This document shows positions 54,255-62,200 of a DNA stretch of 64,000 bases, piece after piece. A program made the translations under genes and the position numbers. Position 1 is the first letter of the stretch. Each line of letters begins with the position of its first letter. The notes below the pieces were generated by a model that searched no databases, was not told the DNA's origin, and worked only from the letters and a program-made list of their open reading frames with translations. Source of the stretch: Lentisphaera marina (lineage in GTDB: Bacteria > Verrucomicrobiota > Lentisphaeria > Lentisphaerales > Lentisphaeraceae); assembly GCF_028745505.1 (NCBI RefSeq), contig NZ_JAQZZL010000001.1, forward strand, positions 2,043,818 through 2,107,817, in the 5' to 3' direction.

Positions 54255-54469
54255 ACTGGTGATGCCACATAAAAGCTTGTAAACTTCCTTCCCTCTTCCG
54301 CCATTTGATCAATTCGTGGAGTTTTATAATTCTTAGCTCCAAAACAACTCAAATCGGCATAGCCCATGTCGTCGTTCAAAATAATGATAATATTCGGCTT
54401 CTCTCCTGCTGCTTGAGCAAGTGCTCCTAGGCTAAAAAGGGCTAATAAAGCAATGAAGGTATTTTTCAT
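54215..54469 (-). pseudogene. Truncated sulfatase (first 84 residues)
   Basis: It begins like an intact secreted sulfatase: signal peptide ([20 protein letters not shown]), [20 protein letters not shown], and the formylglycine motif C73-S-A-S-R77 followed by ASLLTGR. There it stops, where an active enzyme would continue GRYP and run another 400 residues. The break coincides with the start of beta-repeat homology in another frame. A good promoter motif remains upstream (54502), so a short exported peptide may still be made. Confidence 0.85.
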
Positions 54470-54501
54470 ATAGAGTCTCGTTTGTTAAATGATTTTAGAA
54501 C

Positions 54502-54528
54502 AATTGTCACAAGTTTATTAGTAATGAC
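54502..54528 (-). promoter_or_regulatory. GTCAT-N16-ACAATT promoter motif upstream of the truncated sulfatase
   Basis: CTTGTCAT (GTCAT at 54528-54524), 16 nt, ACAATT (54507-54502) followed by GTT. It is 33 nt from the ATG at 54469. Confidence 0.72.
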
Positions 54529-54651
54529 AAGTGTTTAACATATTTTATAACTTTTATAAAAATTAAACCACCTACAAAATAGATGATATCCAATTCCGCA
54601 ATAAGCTAAGAAAACTGTACCTTAAATTTAACTATGAAGATAGCTATATAT

Positions 54652-55368
54652 TCACCAGACCTCTTCTTCATCTTTAGGTTCCATTTTAATCATTCTATTA
54701 AGAATACTTGGTATAAGCTTGTTTAATGATTGAATTTTAGCTTCATTAATAACGCGTTTTTTTTCTATAAAAAATGCTGGTCTGGTTTCGGTTGTTTTGG
54801 CTTCTTCTTCTAGAGATAAATATAAAAACTCATTTCTAACATCCCATAAATTTGCTCTACTTATATATAAGCTATCAGCAATTGTTCCTGGTATAAAAAA
54901 AGGAGTGATAATCAAACAATATGTAGCGCCTAGTACATTATTATGTTTGTCCACAGATCCGATTCCATCAATAACCATTACAGCATCTGCACCTAATCTT
55001 GCCGCGGCAAGCCTTATATCTTTTAAGCTAATACCGTGAACTATAGAGTTGTTGATCACAAACAGATCTGAAACTATTTTTTTATCAATTAAGTCTTTTT
55101 CTAATTCTGCAATTTTATTTTTATTCTCTAAAGTCAATGCAGTTCTATCATGGCAAAAATGGTGATAAGTGAATGAGTCTTTAAAATAAATAGCTAACTT
55201 AAATGGCTTGGGTAATTGAGCTTTTAAATTTAATATTCTCTCAATTTCATTACATGTATTAATTTGATCTCTACTTAAACTTTCACGCATTAATCCTCTA
55301 TCAAAGCCTTGACTAGATGCGCATGAAAATAAAAATAGTCCAGCTATTAAAATTAAAATTTGTTTCAT
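54652..55368 (-). CDS. Hypothetical lipoprotein
   Basis: 238 aa from the ATG at 55368, with AAAGGA before it and a lipoprotein signal (MKQILILIAGLFLFSCASSQ). The middle has ISLKDIRLAAARLGADAVMVIDGIGSVD, which suggests a Rossmann-like or TolB-like alpha/beta fold seen in several envelope lipoproteins. There is one short hydrophobic segment (CLIITPFFIPGTIAD). The C-terminus is acidic. Function unknown. Its upstream region does not hold the GTCAT-N16-ACAATT motif. Confidence 0.68.
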   Translation of the reverse strand: MKQILILIAGLFLFSCASSQGFDRGLMRESLSRDQINTCNEIERILNLKAQLPKPFKLAIYFKDSFTYHHFCHDRTALTLENKNKIAELEKDLIDKKIVSDLFVINNSIVHGISLKDIRLAAARLGADAVMVIDGIGSVDKHNNVLGATYCLIITPFFIPGTIADSLYISRANLWDVRNEFLYLSLEEEAKTTETRPAFFIEKKRVINEAKIQSLNKLIPSILNRMIKMEPKDEEEVW

Positions 55369-55528
55369 TTTTTTTCCTTTGTAATAATATCTGATCACTA
55401 TAAAAATATGGATCGCTAAGCTGTAAACGAAATCTAGTAATCAACGATCTTTATGTAAGTGTTGAGGATGAGCTTATACCCGTGTGATGCTTAGAAGAAA
55501 TTATGATAGAACAACCCTCAATGGAGTC

Positions 55529-55921
55529 TCAGTCATACTTTAACAATACTGTTTTCGTAAGATCTTTGCTTCCAGTGAATGGGCAGAACTTTAAATCATC
55601 GACTGAAGGTATGACAGGCAGCGCCTGAATTGCTCCAGGAAATTTAAATAGTTTTACAGTTTTTCCAATTGTGTGACTCCAAATAGAAGCCACAGGCTCA
55701 GGAGCTTTTTCGTTTCGTTCCCATGATAGATACAAAAAAGTCTTTGAGACAGGATCAAAAGCTGTGTATTTACAGGTACTAAATCCACCTCCAAACATAA
55801 CCTGGTATGTCATTTCTTGCTCTTCATGTATACTCGTTATCTTGTAAAGTGTACCTGAAAAAAGTGAGCTTGAGCTAAGAAGTAAAATCACGCATAAATG
55901 GATAATTTTTTTGGCATGCAT
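55529..55921 (-). CDS. Small secreted hypothetical protein
   Basis: 130 aa with signal peptide (KKIIHLCVILLLSSSSLFSG). The mature part is beta-rich with two cysteines (FSTCKYTAFD; LKFCPFTGSKD). Not recognised. It begins 11 bp after the peptidase gene, so the two form an operon and may work together. Confidence 0.65.
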   Translation of the reverse strand: MHAKKIIHLCVILLLSSSSLFSGTLYKITSIHEEQEMTYQVMFGGGFSTCKYTAFDPVSKTFLYLSWERNEKAPEPVASIWSHTIGKTVKLFKFPGAIQALPVIPSVDDLKFCPFTGSKDLTKTVLLKYD

Positions 55922-55932
55922 ACTTAGGTCCT

Positions 55933-56712
55933 CTATAAATTAGTATAATGTGCAATTAAACGCTCTTTGATAACGGGGATAGACTCACTCGTGTTTATTA
56001 AATCATTGATAGATTTTTTTTCGACAGTTATCAAATATTCGATCAACTTTCTGTAGACAAAGTAATCATATGATTTTGAGTTTATATCTAAACCTTTAAT
56101 GAGCGCTTCAAGTCCATCTTTTTCAGAAAAACTACTTTCTTGAGCAACAAACTCAGAATAACCTTCTTTTATCCACTTAGGAGTTTTTAAATTTTGAATT
56201 AATGACAATTCTCTATTCATCATCACATGATTAATTTCATGTGCAATTACACTTTCCAAAGATCGTAAATTATTTTTTTCTCTATAAGCTGTAGAAATAT
56301 TATTCTTAAAATCAGCATTTGCGATAAAGATATTGTTTGCCAGATTAGTTGCAGCAAAAGAACCTACTGAGAGTGGTGCAAACAGGAAATATAACTTTTC
56401 ATTATTACAAAGGTAAATGTCGTACTTTTTACTTTGATCGTAATAAAAGCTTTTACTTATTTTTTCATTGACCTTTTTAATATATTGATCAACCCCATCT
56501 GGGATTTCATTATTTGAATAAATTGTGATGTTTCCAAATGTTTTTTCATTAGCAAAAATAGTATTTGGAAATAATAAAAGTAACAAATAAAGTAAGCTGA
56601 GAACATTTGCCGTCTTCTCCAACCTGCGAAGTATTAAACCACGCTTTGTTTTGGGTTTGTCTTTTCCAAAACCACATCCAAATAATGCCATAATAACTTT
56701 ATAAATTTTCAT
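55933..56712 (-). CDS. Exported zinc-metallopeptidase-like protein (HEXXH)
   Basis: 259 aa. A basic N-terminus then a hydrophobic stretch (LSLLYLLLLLFPNTIFANE) acts as signal or anchor. SVIAHEINHVMMNRELSL contains HEXXH (about 157-161), and WIKEGYSEFVAQESS supplies the third zinc-ligand glutamate, as in MA-clan (gluzincin) peptidases. Probably cleaves proteins outside the cytoplasm. An IS256 element inserted 41-48 bp upstream of the ATG, possibly separating the gene from its promoter at 58230. Confidence 0.78.
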   Translation of the reverse strand: MKIYKVIMALFGCGFGKDKPKTKRGLILRRLEKTANVLSLLYLLLLLFPNTIFANEKTFGNITIYSNNEIPDGVDQYIKKVNEKISKSFYYDQSKKYDIYLCNNEKLYFLFAPLSVGSFAATNLANNIFIANADFKNNISTAYREKNNLRSLESVIAHEINHVMMNRELSLIQNLKTPKWIKEGYSEFVAQESSFSEKDGLEALIKGLDINSKSYDYFVYRKLIEYLITVEKKSINDLINTSESIPVIKERLIAHYTNL

Positions 56713-56752
56713 TTTTCTTAATACTCTCCTTTCTTAAATAATTTTGAACATA

Positions 56753-58146
56753 GGTAGTGTCCCAAATTTTCTGTAAATTCTGCTATAGCTCTACTTTAAG
56801 AGTTATGAATAGCTTCCGAGACTTCGCGAGAATGGGAACTTTCTCGTCGGAGCGAAATTGAGGAAGTTGTTTGTAACTCGGGGTAAAGAAGATGCAGAGT
56901 GGTGTTGCACCAAAACAACCCACAAGGAATTATTATGCACCACTCTACACACGAGAACAGTAGTGTCTTATTAGAAATGATCCACCAAGTCACAGAAAAC
57001 GGCGAAAGCGGAATGCTTGAAGCTATGAGAGTATTACTAAATGAAGCGATGAAAGTAGAGAGAAGTAATTCTCTTGATGCTGCTCCATATGAACGCAATG
57101 AAAATCGCTTAGGTTATGCTAATGGCTATAAAAACAAAACCGTAAACACTCGACTTGGAGCAATGAAGCTCAACATTCCTCAAGTCAGAGGTGAAATCGA
57201 TTTTTATCCAAGTTCTTTAGAAAAAGGCTTACGAAGTGAGCGAGCTTTGATGACAGCTATGGCCGAGAGTTATATTCAGGGAACTTCGACAAGAAAAGTC
57301 ACGAAACTTCTAGAGAAAATGTGTGGTCTTTCCGTGAGTAAATCACAGGTGTCACGAGTTGTATCTGAGCTAGATGAAAGCTTAGAAAAGTGGCGTAACC
57401 GTCCTTTAGGGAAATATCATTACCTTTTGGTGGATGCGAGATACGAAAAAGTTAGAGTAGATAAGACTGTTCGAGATTGTGCTTTGTTAATTGCTTATGG
57501 GATAGATGAATCAGGAAAACGCTCAGTTTTAGGTACAAGTGTCTCTTTAAGTGAAGCTGAGGTTCATTGGAGAAACTTTTTCCTATCATTGAATGCTCGA
57601 GGACTTCATGGTCTTAAGATGATCACGAGCGACAGTCATTCGGGACTGAAAGCCGCTTTAACAACTGTCTTTGGGTCAATCCCATGGCAGAGGTGTCAAT
57701 TTCATTTACAGCAGAATGCGGGGGCTTATGTGCCTAAGAAAGCGATGCGTTCAGAAGTTGCACAAGACATTCGAGATATCTTTAATACCCCTTCAAAACA
57801 GGACGCCGAAAGACTTTTAAAGCTTACTTGCTTAAAGTATGAAAACAGTGCTTCTCAATTATCTGAATGGATGGAATCCGCACTTCCTGAAGGCTTTTCT
57901 GTATTTGATTTAGATCGTTCTTGTTGGACAAAACTGAGAACCACCAATATGATTGAAAGACAGAATCGAGAAATTCTAAGGCGAACTAGAACCGTGTCTA
58001 TTTTCCCAAATGAAGCTTCACTGCTTAGATTAGCGTCCGCTATTCTTATGGAATTAGATGAAAACTGGATAGCTACAAAAAGAGTTTATCTGTCTGTTTA
58101 ACTAAAATTGGTCAACACCAATTTACAGAAACAACGGGACTCTATC
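56753..58146 (+). mobile_element. IS256-family insertion sequence, complete
   Basis: 1394 bp. Imperfect inverted repeats of about 27 bp at the ends (GTCCC and TTTCTGTAAATT blocks shared). An 8-bp direct repeat TGAACATA flanks it (56745-56752 and 58147-58154), as expected for IS256. One intact transposase. It lies in the 5' region of the peptidase operon. Confidence 0.9.
56935..58101 (+). CDS. IS256-family transposase
   Basis: 388 aa from the ATG at 56935, which follows AAGGAATTATT; an in-frame ATG at 56899 lacks a good site. The mutator-type domain is complete: LLVDARYEKVRVD (first Asp), MITSDSHSGLKAAL (second Asp), CQFHLQQNAG, and TTNMIERQNREI (Glu). No frameshift, so it may be active. Confidence 0.95.
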   Translation: MHHSTHENSSVLLEMIHQVTENGESGMLEAMRVLLNEAMKVERSNSLDAAPYERNENRLGYANGYKNKTVNTRLGAMKLNIPQVRGEIDFYPSSLEKGLRSERALMTAMAESYIQGTSTRKVTKLLEKMCGLSVSKSQVSRVVSELDESLEKWRNRPLGKYHYLLVDARYEKVRVDKTVRDCALLIAYGIDESGKRSVLGTSVSLSEAEVHWRNFFLSLNARGLHGLKMITSDSHSGLKAALTTVFGSIPWQRCQFHLQQNAGAYVPKKAMRSEVAQDIRDIFNTPSKQDAERLLKLTCLKYENSASQLSEWMESALPEGFSVFDLDRSCWTKLRTTNMIERQNREILRRTRTVSIFPNEASLLRLASAILMELDENWIATKRVYLSV

Positions 58147-58154
58147 TGAACATA

Positions 58155-58408
58155 ATTGATGGTGGTAAAAATATACAGGTCTCAGCTTGATCCACTGCTT
58201 ATCCGTTTAATTAAACTCTATCATAGGACAATTGTGGCGAGTTTTTTACTTATGACAAAAAAGTTAAAAAAAATGTTAAATTATTTAAAGTAAAACATCT
58301 CGACTTATTGTTCAAACATAAACAATCTGAACTTACTTAATGAACTAACTTCTCAAAGAGAATAGTAAGAGCAGTTTCCAAGCGCAGCGGTCTTCCAGTT
58401 TAGCTGAC
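58155..58408. other. Gene-free stretch between IS256 and the beta-repeat gene
   Basis: Contains the orphan promoter motif at 58230-58256. The AT-rich tract just beyond it resembles the tract at 59331-59370 (ACAAAAAAGGTAAAAAAAAT and similar). AGCGGTCTTCCA at about 58388-58399 recurs at the edge of the 16-bp tandem array near 61.35 kb. No gene seen. Confidence 0.6.
58230..58256 (-). promoter_or_regulatory. Orphan GTCAT-N16-ACAATT promoter motif beside IS256
   Basis: TTTTGTCAT (GTCAT at 58256-58252), 16 nt, ACAATT (58235-58230). Its transcript would run into IS256 after 75 nt. If the element is removed, the next gene is the peptidase, about 115 nt downstream. Confidence 0.7.
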
Positions 58409-59269
58409 CTAAATTTTCGACTCTTCCTTTTTAACATTAGCAATAGTATAACCATTCTTATTATCGATTATGGTTACCCCCCCCTCACCACTGATCTTAC
58501 CCTGTTGGATTTTTTTATATAGAACTGATTTAACTTTATTTCTAATGACAATTTTAGCTGAACCACTGAGTTTGATGCGGAAGTCATCTGAAAGAACAAA
58601 TTTATCAAAAGTCATTTTACCGCCTTCTAAGCTAAGTAGACCTGACCCGGCAACTCTTAGTTGAGGTGCGACTACGGAACCTCCAGTCATAGTGATTTTT
58701 CCAGACTCATTCATATTGACAGCAAAGATTTTTTTTGCTGTAATATGCCCTGAATTATTGAATTCAACGACTTTGCTGTCTTTGCGACCTATGGTCACAT
58801 TATCAGCAAAGATTTTTCCTTCATTGTTACACACACCATTTTTTAAAGTAAAAATAGTTGGTTCAAGCTTACCCTTGTTATTAAAGCTATGTTTTTTGTT
58901 GCCTACAAATCCCACCATAATATTATTAGCCTTGATTGAAGATGACTGATCAACAAAAACACTGGAATCACGGTGAAAGCCTGTGGTTAGTGACTTAAAC
59001 TTAAGTTGCTTATCCACAATTTCTAAATCGGCTCCTGTGAAGAGCAAATCTTCCTCACTGCCTGGTATCTCGGTGGATTTTTTAGCCTTAAATTTTCCTT
59101 TACGCCAATTACCCGGCGTAGACCATAGTGAATCACCTGCATCATTCAGAAATGTATAAGAAACCTTCTCTTGCTCTAATTGTTCAACACTTAATTCTTT
59201 CGCAGCGATGGGGGCCATGAGACCAAACATTAGACTTAATCCTACGAACTTAAAACATTTCTTATACAT
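58409..59269 (-). CDS. Secreted beta-repeat (autotransporter-like) protein
   Basis: 286 aa with signal peptide (to about residue 24). DAGDSLWSTPGNWRKGKFKAKK resembles the start of passenger-type beta-helix proteins. Short repeats rich in N, G, S and K then follow (FNNSGHITAKKIFAVNMNESGKITMTGGS; SLEGGKMTFDKFVLSDDFRIKLSGSAKI). There is no membrane beta-barrel or PEP-CTERM tail, so it may be secreted or held by partners. A half-copy survives at 53841. Promoter motif at 59305. Confidence 0.75.
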   Translation of the reverse strand: MYKKCFKFVGLSLMFGLMAPIAAKELSVEQLEQEKVSYTFLNDAGDSLWSTPGNWRKGKFKAKKSTEIPGSEEDLLFTGADLEIVDKQLKFKSLTTGFHRDSSVFVDQSSSIKANNIMVGFVGNKKHSFNNKGKLEPTIFTLKNGVCNNEGKIFADNVTIGRKDSKVVEFNNSGHITAKKIFAVNMNESGKITMTGGSVVAPQLRVAGSGLLSLEGGKMTFDKFVLSDDFRIKLSGSAKIVIRNKVKSVLYKKIQQGKISGEGGVTIIDNKNGYTIANVKKEESKI

Positions 59270-59304
59270 ACTTTTAAACCTTTGTTTTTATTGATTTTAA
59301 GTAC

Positions 59305-59331
59305 AATTGTCCCCATTCATTCTAAGATTAC
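59305..59331 (-). promoter_or_regulatory. GTAAT-N16-ACAATT promoter motif upstream of the beta-repeat gene
   Basis: TTTTGTAAT (59331-59327; one mismatch), 16 nt, ACAATT (59310-59305), 36 nt from the ATG at 59269. Confidence 0.62.
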
Positions 59332-59725
59332 AAAAAAGGTAAAAAAAATGTTAAAATATCTAAAAAAATAATCAGAAAAATATTATCTACTTAATAAAAT
59401 GGTTAATTAACTGGGAGCTCCGTCTTCAGGTGTGGAGCATTACATGTGGATAAAGTATATATGCCCTTATGGCAATACCGCCGATTGTTAATCGGCTCCC
59501 CTATTGCGTAGTTAAGTGAAATTGTTTATTAGACCATTCGTAATTAATCTATTAATTTTTTATCTTCAGCTTAAAGCCGATTACCAATCGGCGCTCCTAT
59601 AGTAGTCCAAGTAATTAAATAGATAAATATAATGAGGGGGTCTGGGGGAGAAATTTTAGAATTAAAAAAGGAACATATAAATTTAATTATTCTCGGTACG
59701 AATTGGCGCTCCTGTCTTTGAAAGA
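59332..59725. repeat. Gene-free stretch with dispersed palindromic elements
   Basis: Holds GCCGATT-GTT-AATCGGC-TCC (59480-59499) and GCCGATT-ACC-AATCGGC-GCTCC (59576-59597). A degraded form ends AATTGGCGCTCC near 59700-59712. The same family appears in the 47.96-48.05 kb tandem repeat and, as GCCGCAT-CGGA-ATGCGGC-GCTTC, at 61166-61188. Apart from these the stretch shows no gene. Confidence 0.75.
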
Positions 59726-61142
59726 CTTTCTGGGCACTTCGACCGGGAATGATTATCAGCAAGACGAATACTCAGAAAGCTTCCACCACGAATGCTATAG
59801 GAATTTCGCACGCTGACTTTTAAATCTATATATTCCTAAGGAGTAAAAATGTATTATACAAGAACTAAAAAGCCATCTGAATACTCAGTTATTATTGCGA
59901 TTGACTGGGCTGATCAAAAGCATGATCTACGAATCCTTCGGGATTGTGAAGAAGAATGTAAAGTTATCAGTAGTGATTTACTTACGCTCAAAAAATTCTT
60001 TAATGAACTCATACTTGAATCTGTTAATGATCCCATCGCGGTTGTCATCGAAAGCTGCCAATCTGCACTGATGAATTTATTGATATCCATTAGTGAATTT
60101 GATGTCTATACAGTTCACCCGACCACTTCTTCGAAGTTTGCTAAAACATTCCATCTTAGTGGCGCGAAAAGTGACCGAGCAGATACCAAATCATTACTTG
60201 AACTATACTTAAAACACCCTGATAAAGTTAAAAGAGTAGACGAATCTTTTTCAAAAGGAAAACTGAAGCGACTGAATACAAAAAGGCGTGATTTAGTAAA
60301 TGATAGAACTCGTTTAACTAATCAACTCACTGCATTGTTGAAGATCTATTATCCAAATGCACTCAAAGTCGTGGGGAATCATTTATATGCAGACATGTTT
60401 CTAGATTTTTTGGATAAATATCCAAGCCCGCAGGATATCATTAATGCTCATCAAATCGGCATTACTAAATTCTTTAACAAACGCAGTACAAGCCATACAA
60501 AAACAAAAGTGAGGGTTCAAATATTACGCGCTTCTGTTATTGTTGTTAATGATGAAGATGAGGTGGATTACTACATATTTGAGATACAACAATTCTGCCA
60601 CAGAATCCGGAGTTTAAATAAGGTTATTAAAGCTTATGACGAAAAAATTGAGCAAGCTTATAGGGAAAATGAAGATCATGAAATATTCCAATCATTTCCA
60701 GGAGCAGGTCCTAGTATCGGACCACGTCTTATGGCCTTCTTTGGAAACGATCGAGAAAAATTTCAGTCTGTAAATGAGGCTCTTAAAATCAGTGAAATAG
60801 CTCCTGTGACAATTCAGAGTGGGAAAATGAATATTGTCCGAAGACGTTTTTTATGCGACAGGTTCACTCAACTTAGTTTTGTTGAGTTTGCCAATAATTC
60901 CATAAGGTCATCAATATGGGCACATGAATTTTATTATCATAAGAAAGCTCTAAACATACCTCACTTCACAATACTTAGAGCTTTGGCGTACAAATGGATT
61001 CGTATCATGTACAGTTGTTGGAAAACGAGAACTCCATATAATGAAAAGACCTATCTAGAAGTATTGGAGCAGAGGCGACCAGCATGGTTTCAGAAATTCG
61101 TTAATTAATCTCGAATTCTAGTTGTAAGTGCACTCAGAAAAG
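59726..61142 (+). mobile_element. IS110-family insertion sequence, approximate ends
   Basis: An IS110-type transposase with non-coding flanks. An imperfect inverted pair may mark subterminal ends: CTTTCTGGGCACTT at 59726-59739 and AAGTGCACTCAGAAAAG at 61126-61142. ACTCAGAAA also occurs directly on both sides (about 59770 and 61132). IS110 elements often lack clear terminal repeats and target duplications, so the limits are provisional. It sits between palindromic elements of the family listed above. Confidence 0.55.
59849..61108 (+). CDS. IS110-family transposase (DEDD)
   Basis: 419 aa. RuvC-like N-terminal domain: IAIDWADQKHDL (Asp), VVIESCQSAL (Glu), SGAKSDRADTKSLLELY (the Asp pair). The C-terminal Transposase_20 domain has IFQSFPGAGPSIGPRLMAFFGNDRE. 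CTAAGGAGTAAAAATG gives the start. IS110 recombinases work with a structured bridge RNA transcribed from a flank of the element. The 5' flank here is only about 120-200 nt. Confidence 0.92.
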   Translation: MYYTRTKKPSEYSVIIAIDWADQKHDLRILRDCEEECKVISSDLLTLKKFFNELILESVNDPIAVVIESCQSALMNLLISISEFDVYTVHPTTSSKFAKTFHLSGAKSDRADTKSLLELYLKHPDKVKRVDESFSKGKLKRLNTKRRDLVNDRTRLTNQLTALLKIYYPNALKVVGNHLYADMFLDFLDKYPSPQDIINAHQIGITKFFNKRSTSHTKTKVRVQILRASVIVVNDEDEVDYYIFEIQQFCHRIRSLNKVIKAYDEKIEQAYRENEDHEIFQSFPGAGPSIGPRLMAFFGNDREKFQSVNEALKISEIAPVTIQSGKMNIVRRRFLCDRFTQLSFVEFANNSIRSSIWAHEFYYHKKALNIPHFTILRALAYKWIRIMYSCWKTRTPYNEKTYLEVLEQRRPAWFQKFVN

Positions 61143-61165
61143 CCCAGCATGGTCTGAAGCTTTAT

Positions 61166-61188
61166 GCCGCATCGGAATGCGGCGCTTC
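61166..61188. repeat. Palindromic element after the IS110 gene
   Basis: GCCGCAT-CGGA-ATGCGGC followed by GCTTC. It has the same design as the GCCGATT...AATCGGC-GCTCC elements upstream. Confidence 0.7.
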
Positions 61189-61223
61189 TGGCTAATCTAA
61201 TATACTCCTAGCGAATGAAATGA

Positions 61224-61359
61224 GCGGTCTCTCAGCGTAGCGGTCTCTCAGCGTAGCGGTCTCTCAGCGTAGCGGTCTCTCAGCGTAGCGGTCTCTCAGC
61301 GTAGCGGTCTCTCAGCGTAGCGGTCTCTCAGCGTAGCGGCCTCTCAGCCTAGCGGTCTT
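61224..61359. repeat. 16-bp tandem repeat array
   Basis: Seven identical copies of GCGGTCTCTCAGCGTA from 61224 to 61335, one variant copy (61336-61351, GCGGCCTCTCAGCCTA), then a partial copy. The period is 16, so no frame is preserved, and no spacers separate the copies. The array ends 17 bp before the stop of the next minus-strand gene. Confidence 0.95.
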
Positions 61360-61376
61360 CCACAGAAGCTGATGTT

Positions 61377-62039
61377 TTATGACTTCCCTTCCCAAAGGCG
61401 AATATAGTCAAATTTAAGTTGGCCACCTTCAAGTGCTTTGAAGGTCAATTCGCTGCGATCTTTTAAACTCACCTGAGAGTTTTCGTAAACTTGACGCTGA
61501 CCATTAAGATCAATAATCAGCTTACCATTCTTAAATTCAATAAGCATCACATTCCACTCATTGAGTTTAAATAATGACTTTTTATTATCAAAGACATCTC
61601 CTTCAGATAAGTGTAGTTGATAGCCACCAGGCTTAAAAAAGACCTTATTAATGTGATGACCTATATCAACTTTGGGGCGATTATAAATAACCTCTTTCCC
61701 AGTGTATTGAAAACGTAGTTTACACACGAATTGAGTAGGTAAATTTTCCAAGCGAATCACCGGAGCCAAGCCAAGATGATGATCGCGCTTAAGTTCTTTC
61801 ATCGCCTCTTCTTTGGTCTTGTAATCGGGTGCACCTATCAAGACTCCACTCTTCACACGCCAATTCTTAGTCCTAAGCTGCCACCAATCTGAGTCCAAGT
61901 CACCTTCAAAGTCATCTGAGTATAGCAACTTACCTTTTGTGAAAATTTCTGACTTAAACTCTTCTGATTTAAATTCTTCTGCTGTGATTCCTAAGGTGGA
62001 GAATATTAGTAAAACTAAAATTAATAATAGATGTTTCAT
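61377..62039 (-). CDS. Secreted LamG/concanavalin-like protein
   Basis: 220 aa with signal peptide (MKHLLLILVLLIFSTLGITA). LLYSDDFEGDLDSDWWQLRTKNWRVKSGVLIGAP and GQLKFDYIRLWEGKS at the end resemble DUF1080/DUF1961-type beta-sandwich proteins that act on or bind glycans. A short duplication, EEFKSEEFKSEIF, follows the signal peptide. Substrate unknown. Promoter motif at 62074. Confidence 0.75.
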   Translation of the reverse strand: MKHLLLILVLLIFSTLGITAEEFKSEEFKSEIFTKGKLLYSDDFEGDLDSDWWQLRTKNWRVKSGVLIGAPDYKTKEEAMKELKRDHHLGLAPVIRLENLPTQFVCKLRFQYTGKEVIYNRPKVDIGHHINKVFFKPGGYQLHLSEGDVFDNKKSLFKLNEWNVMLIEFKNGKLIIDLNGQRQVYENSQVSLKDRSELTFKALEGGQLKFDYIRLWEGKS

Positions 62040-62073
62040 GGTAAACCCGGGGCATTAATTGATTTAGTATAAT

Positions 62074-62100
62074 AATTGTACCGAAATCTTCGCTAATGAC
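62074..62100 (-). promoter_or_regulatory. GTCAT-N16-ACAATT promoter motif upstream of the LamG-like gene
   Basis: CGTGTCAT (GTCAT at 62100-62096), 16 nt, ACAATT (62079-62074) then ATTAT. It is 35 nt from the ATG at 62039. Confidence 0.72.
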
Positions 62101-62200
62101 ACGAATCACATTTTATTTTTTGTAAAAAAATACTGTATTTACTTCAAGCCTAAATATTAGCGAGTTTTATTCACCCTTATAAATCACTCATTAAAATAAG

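Noticed and set aside
59571..59762. 63-aa minus-strand reading frame
   Set aside because: It covers palindromic elements and part of the IS110 flank and has no coding features.
61224..61359. CRISPR array
   Set aside because: The 16-bp units abut with no spacers and no cas genes are nearby; it is a simple tandem repeat.
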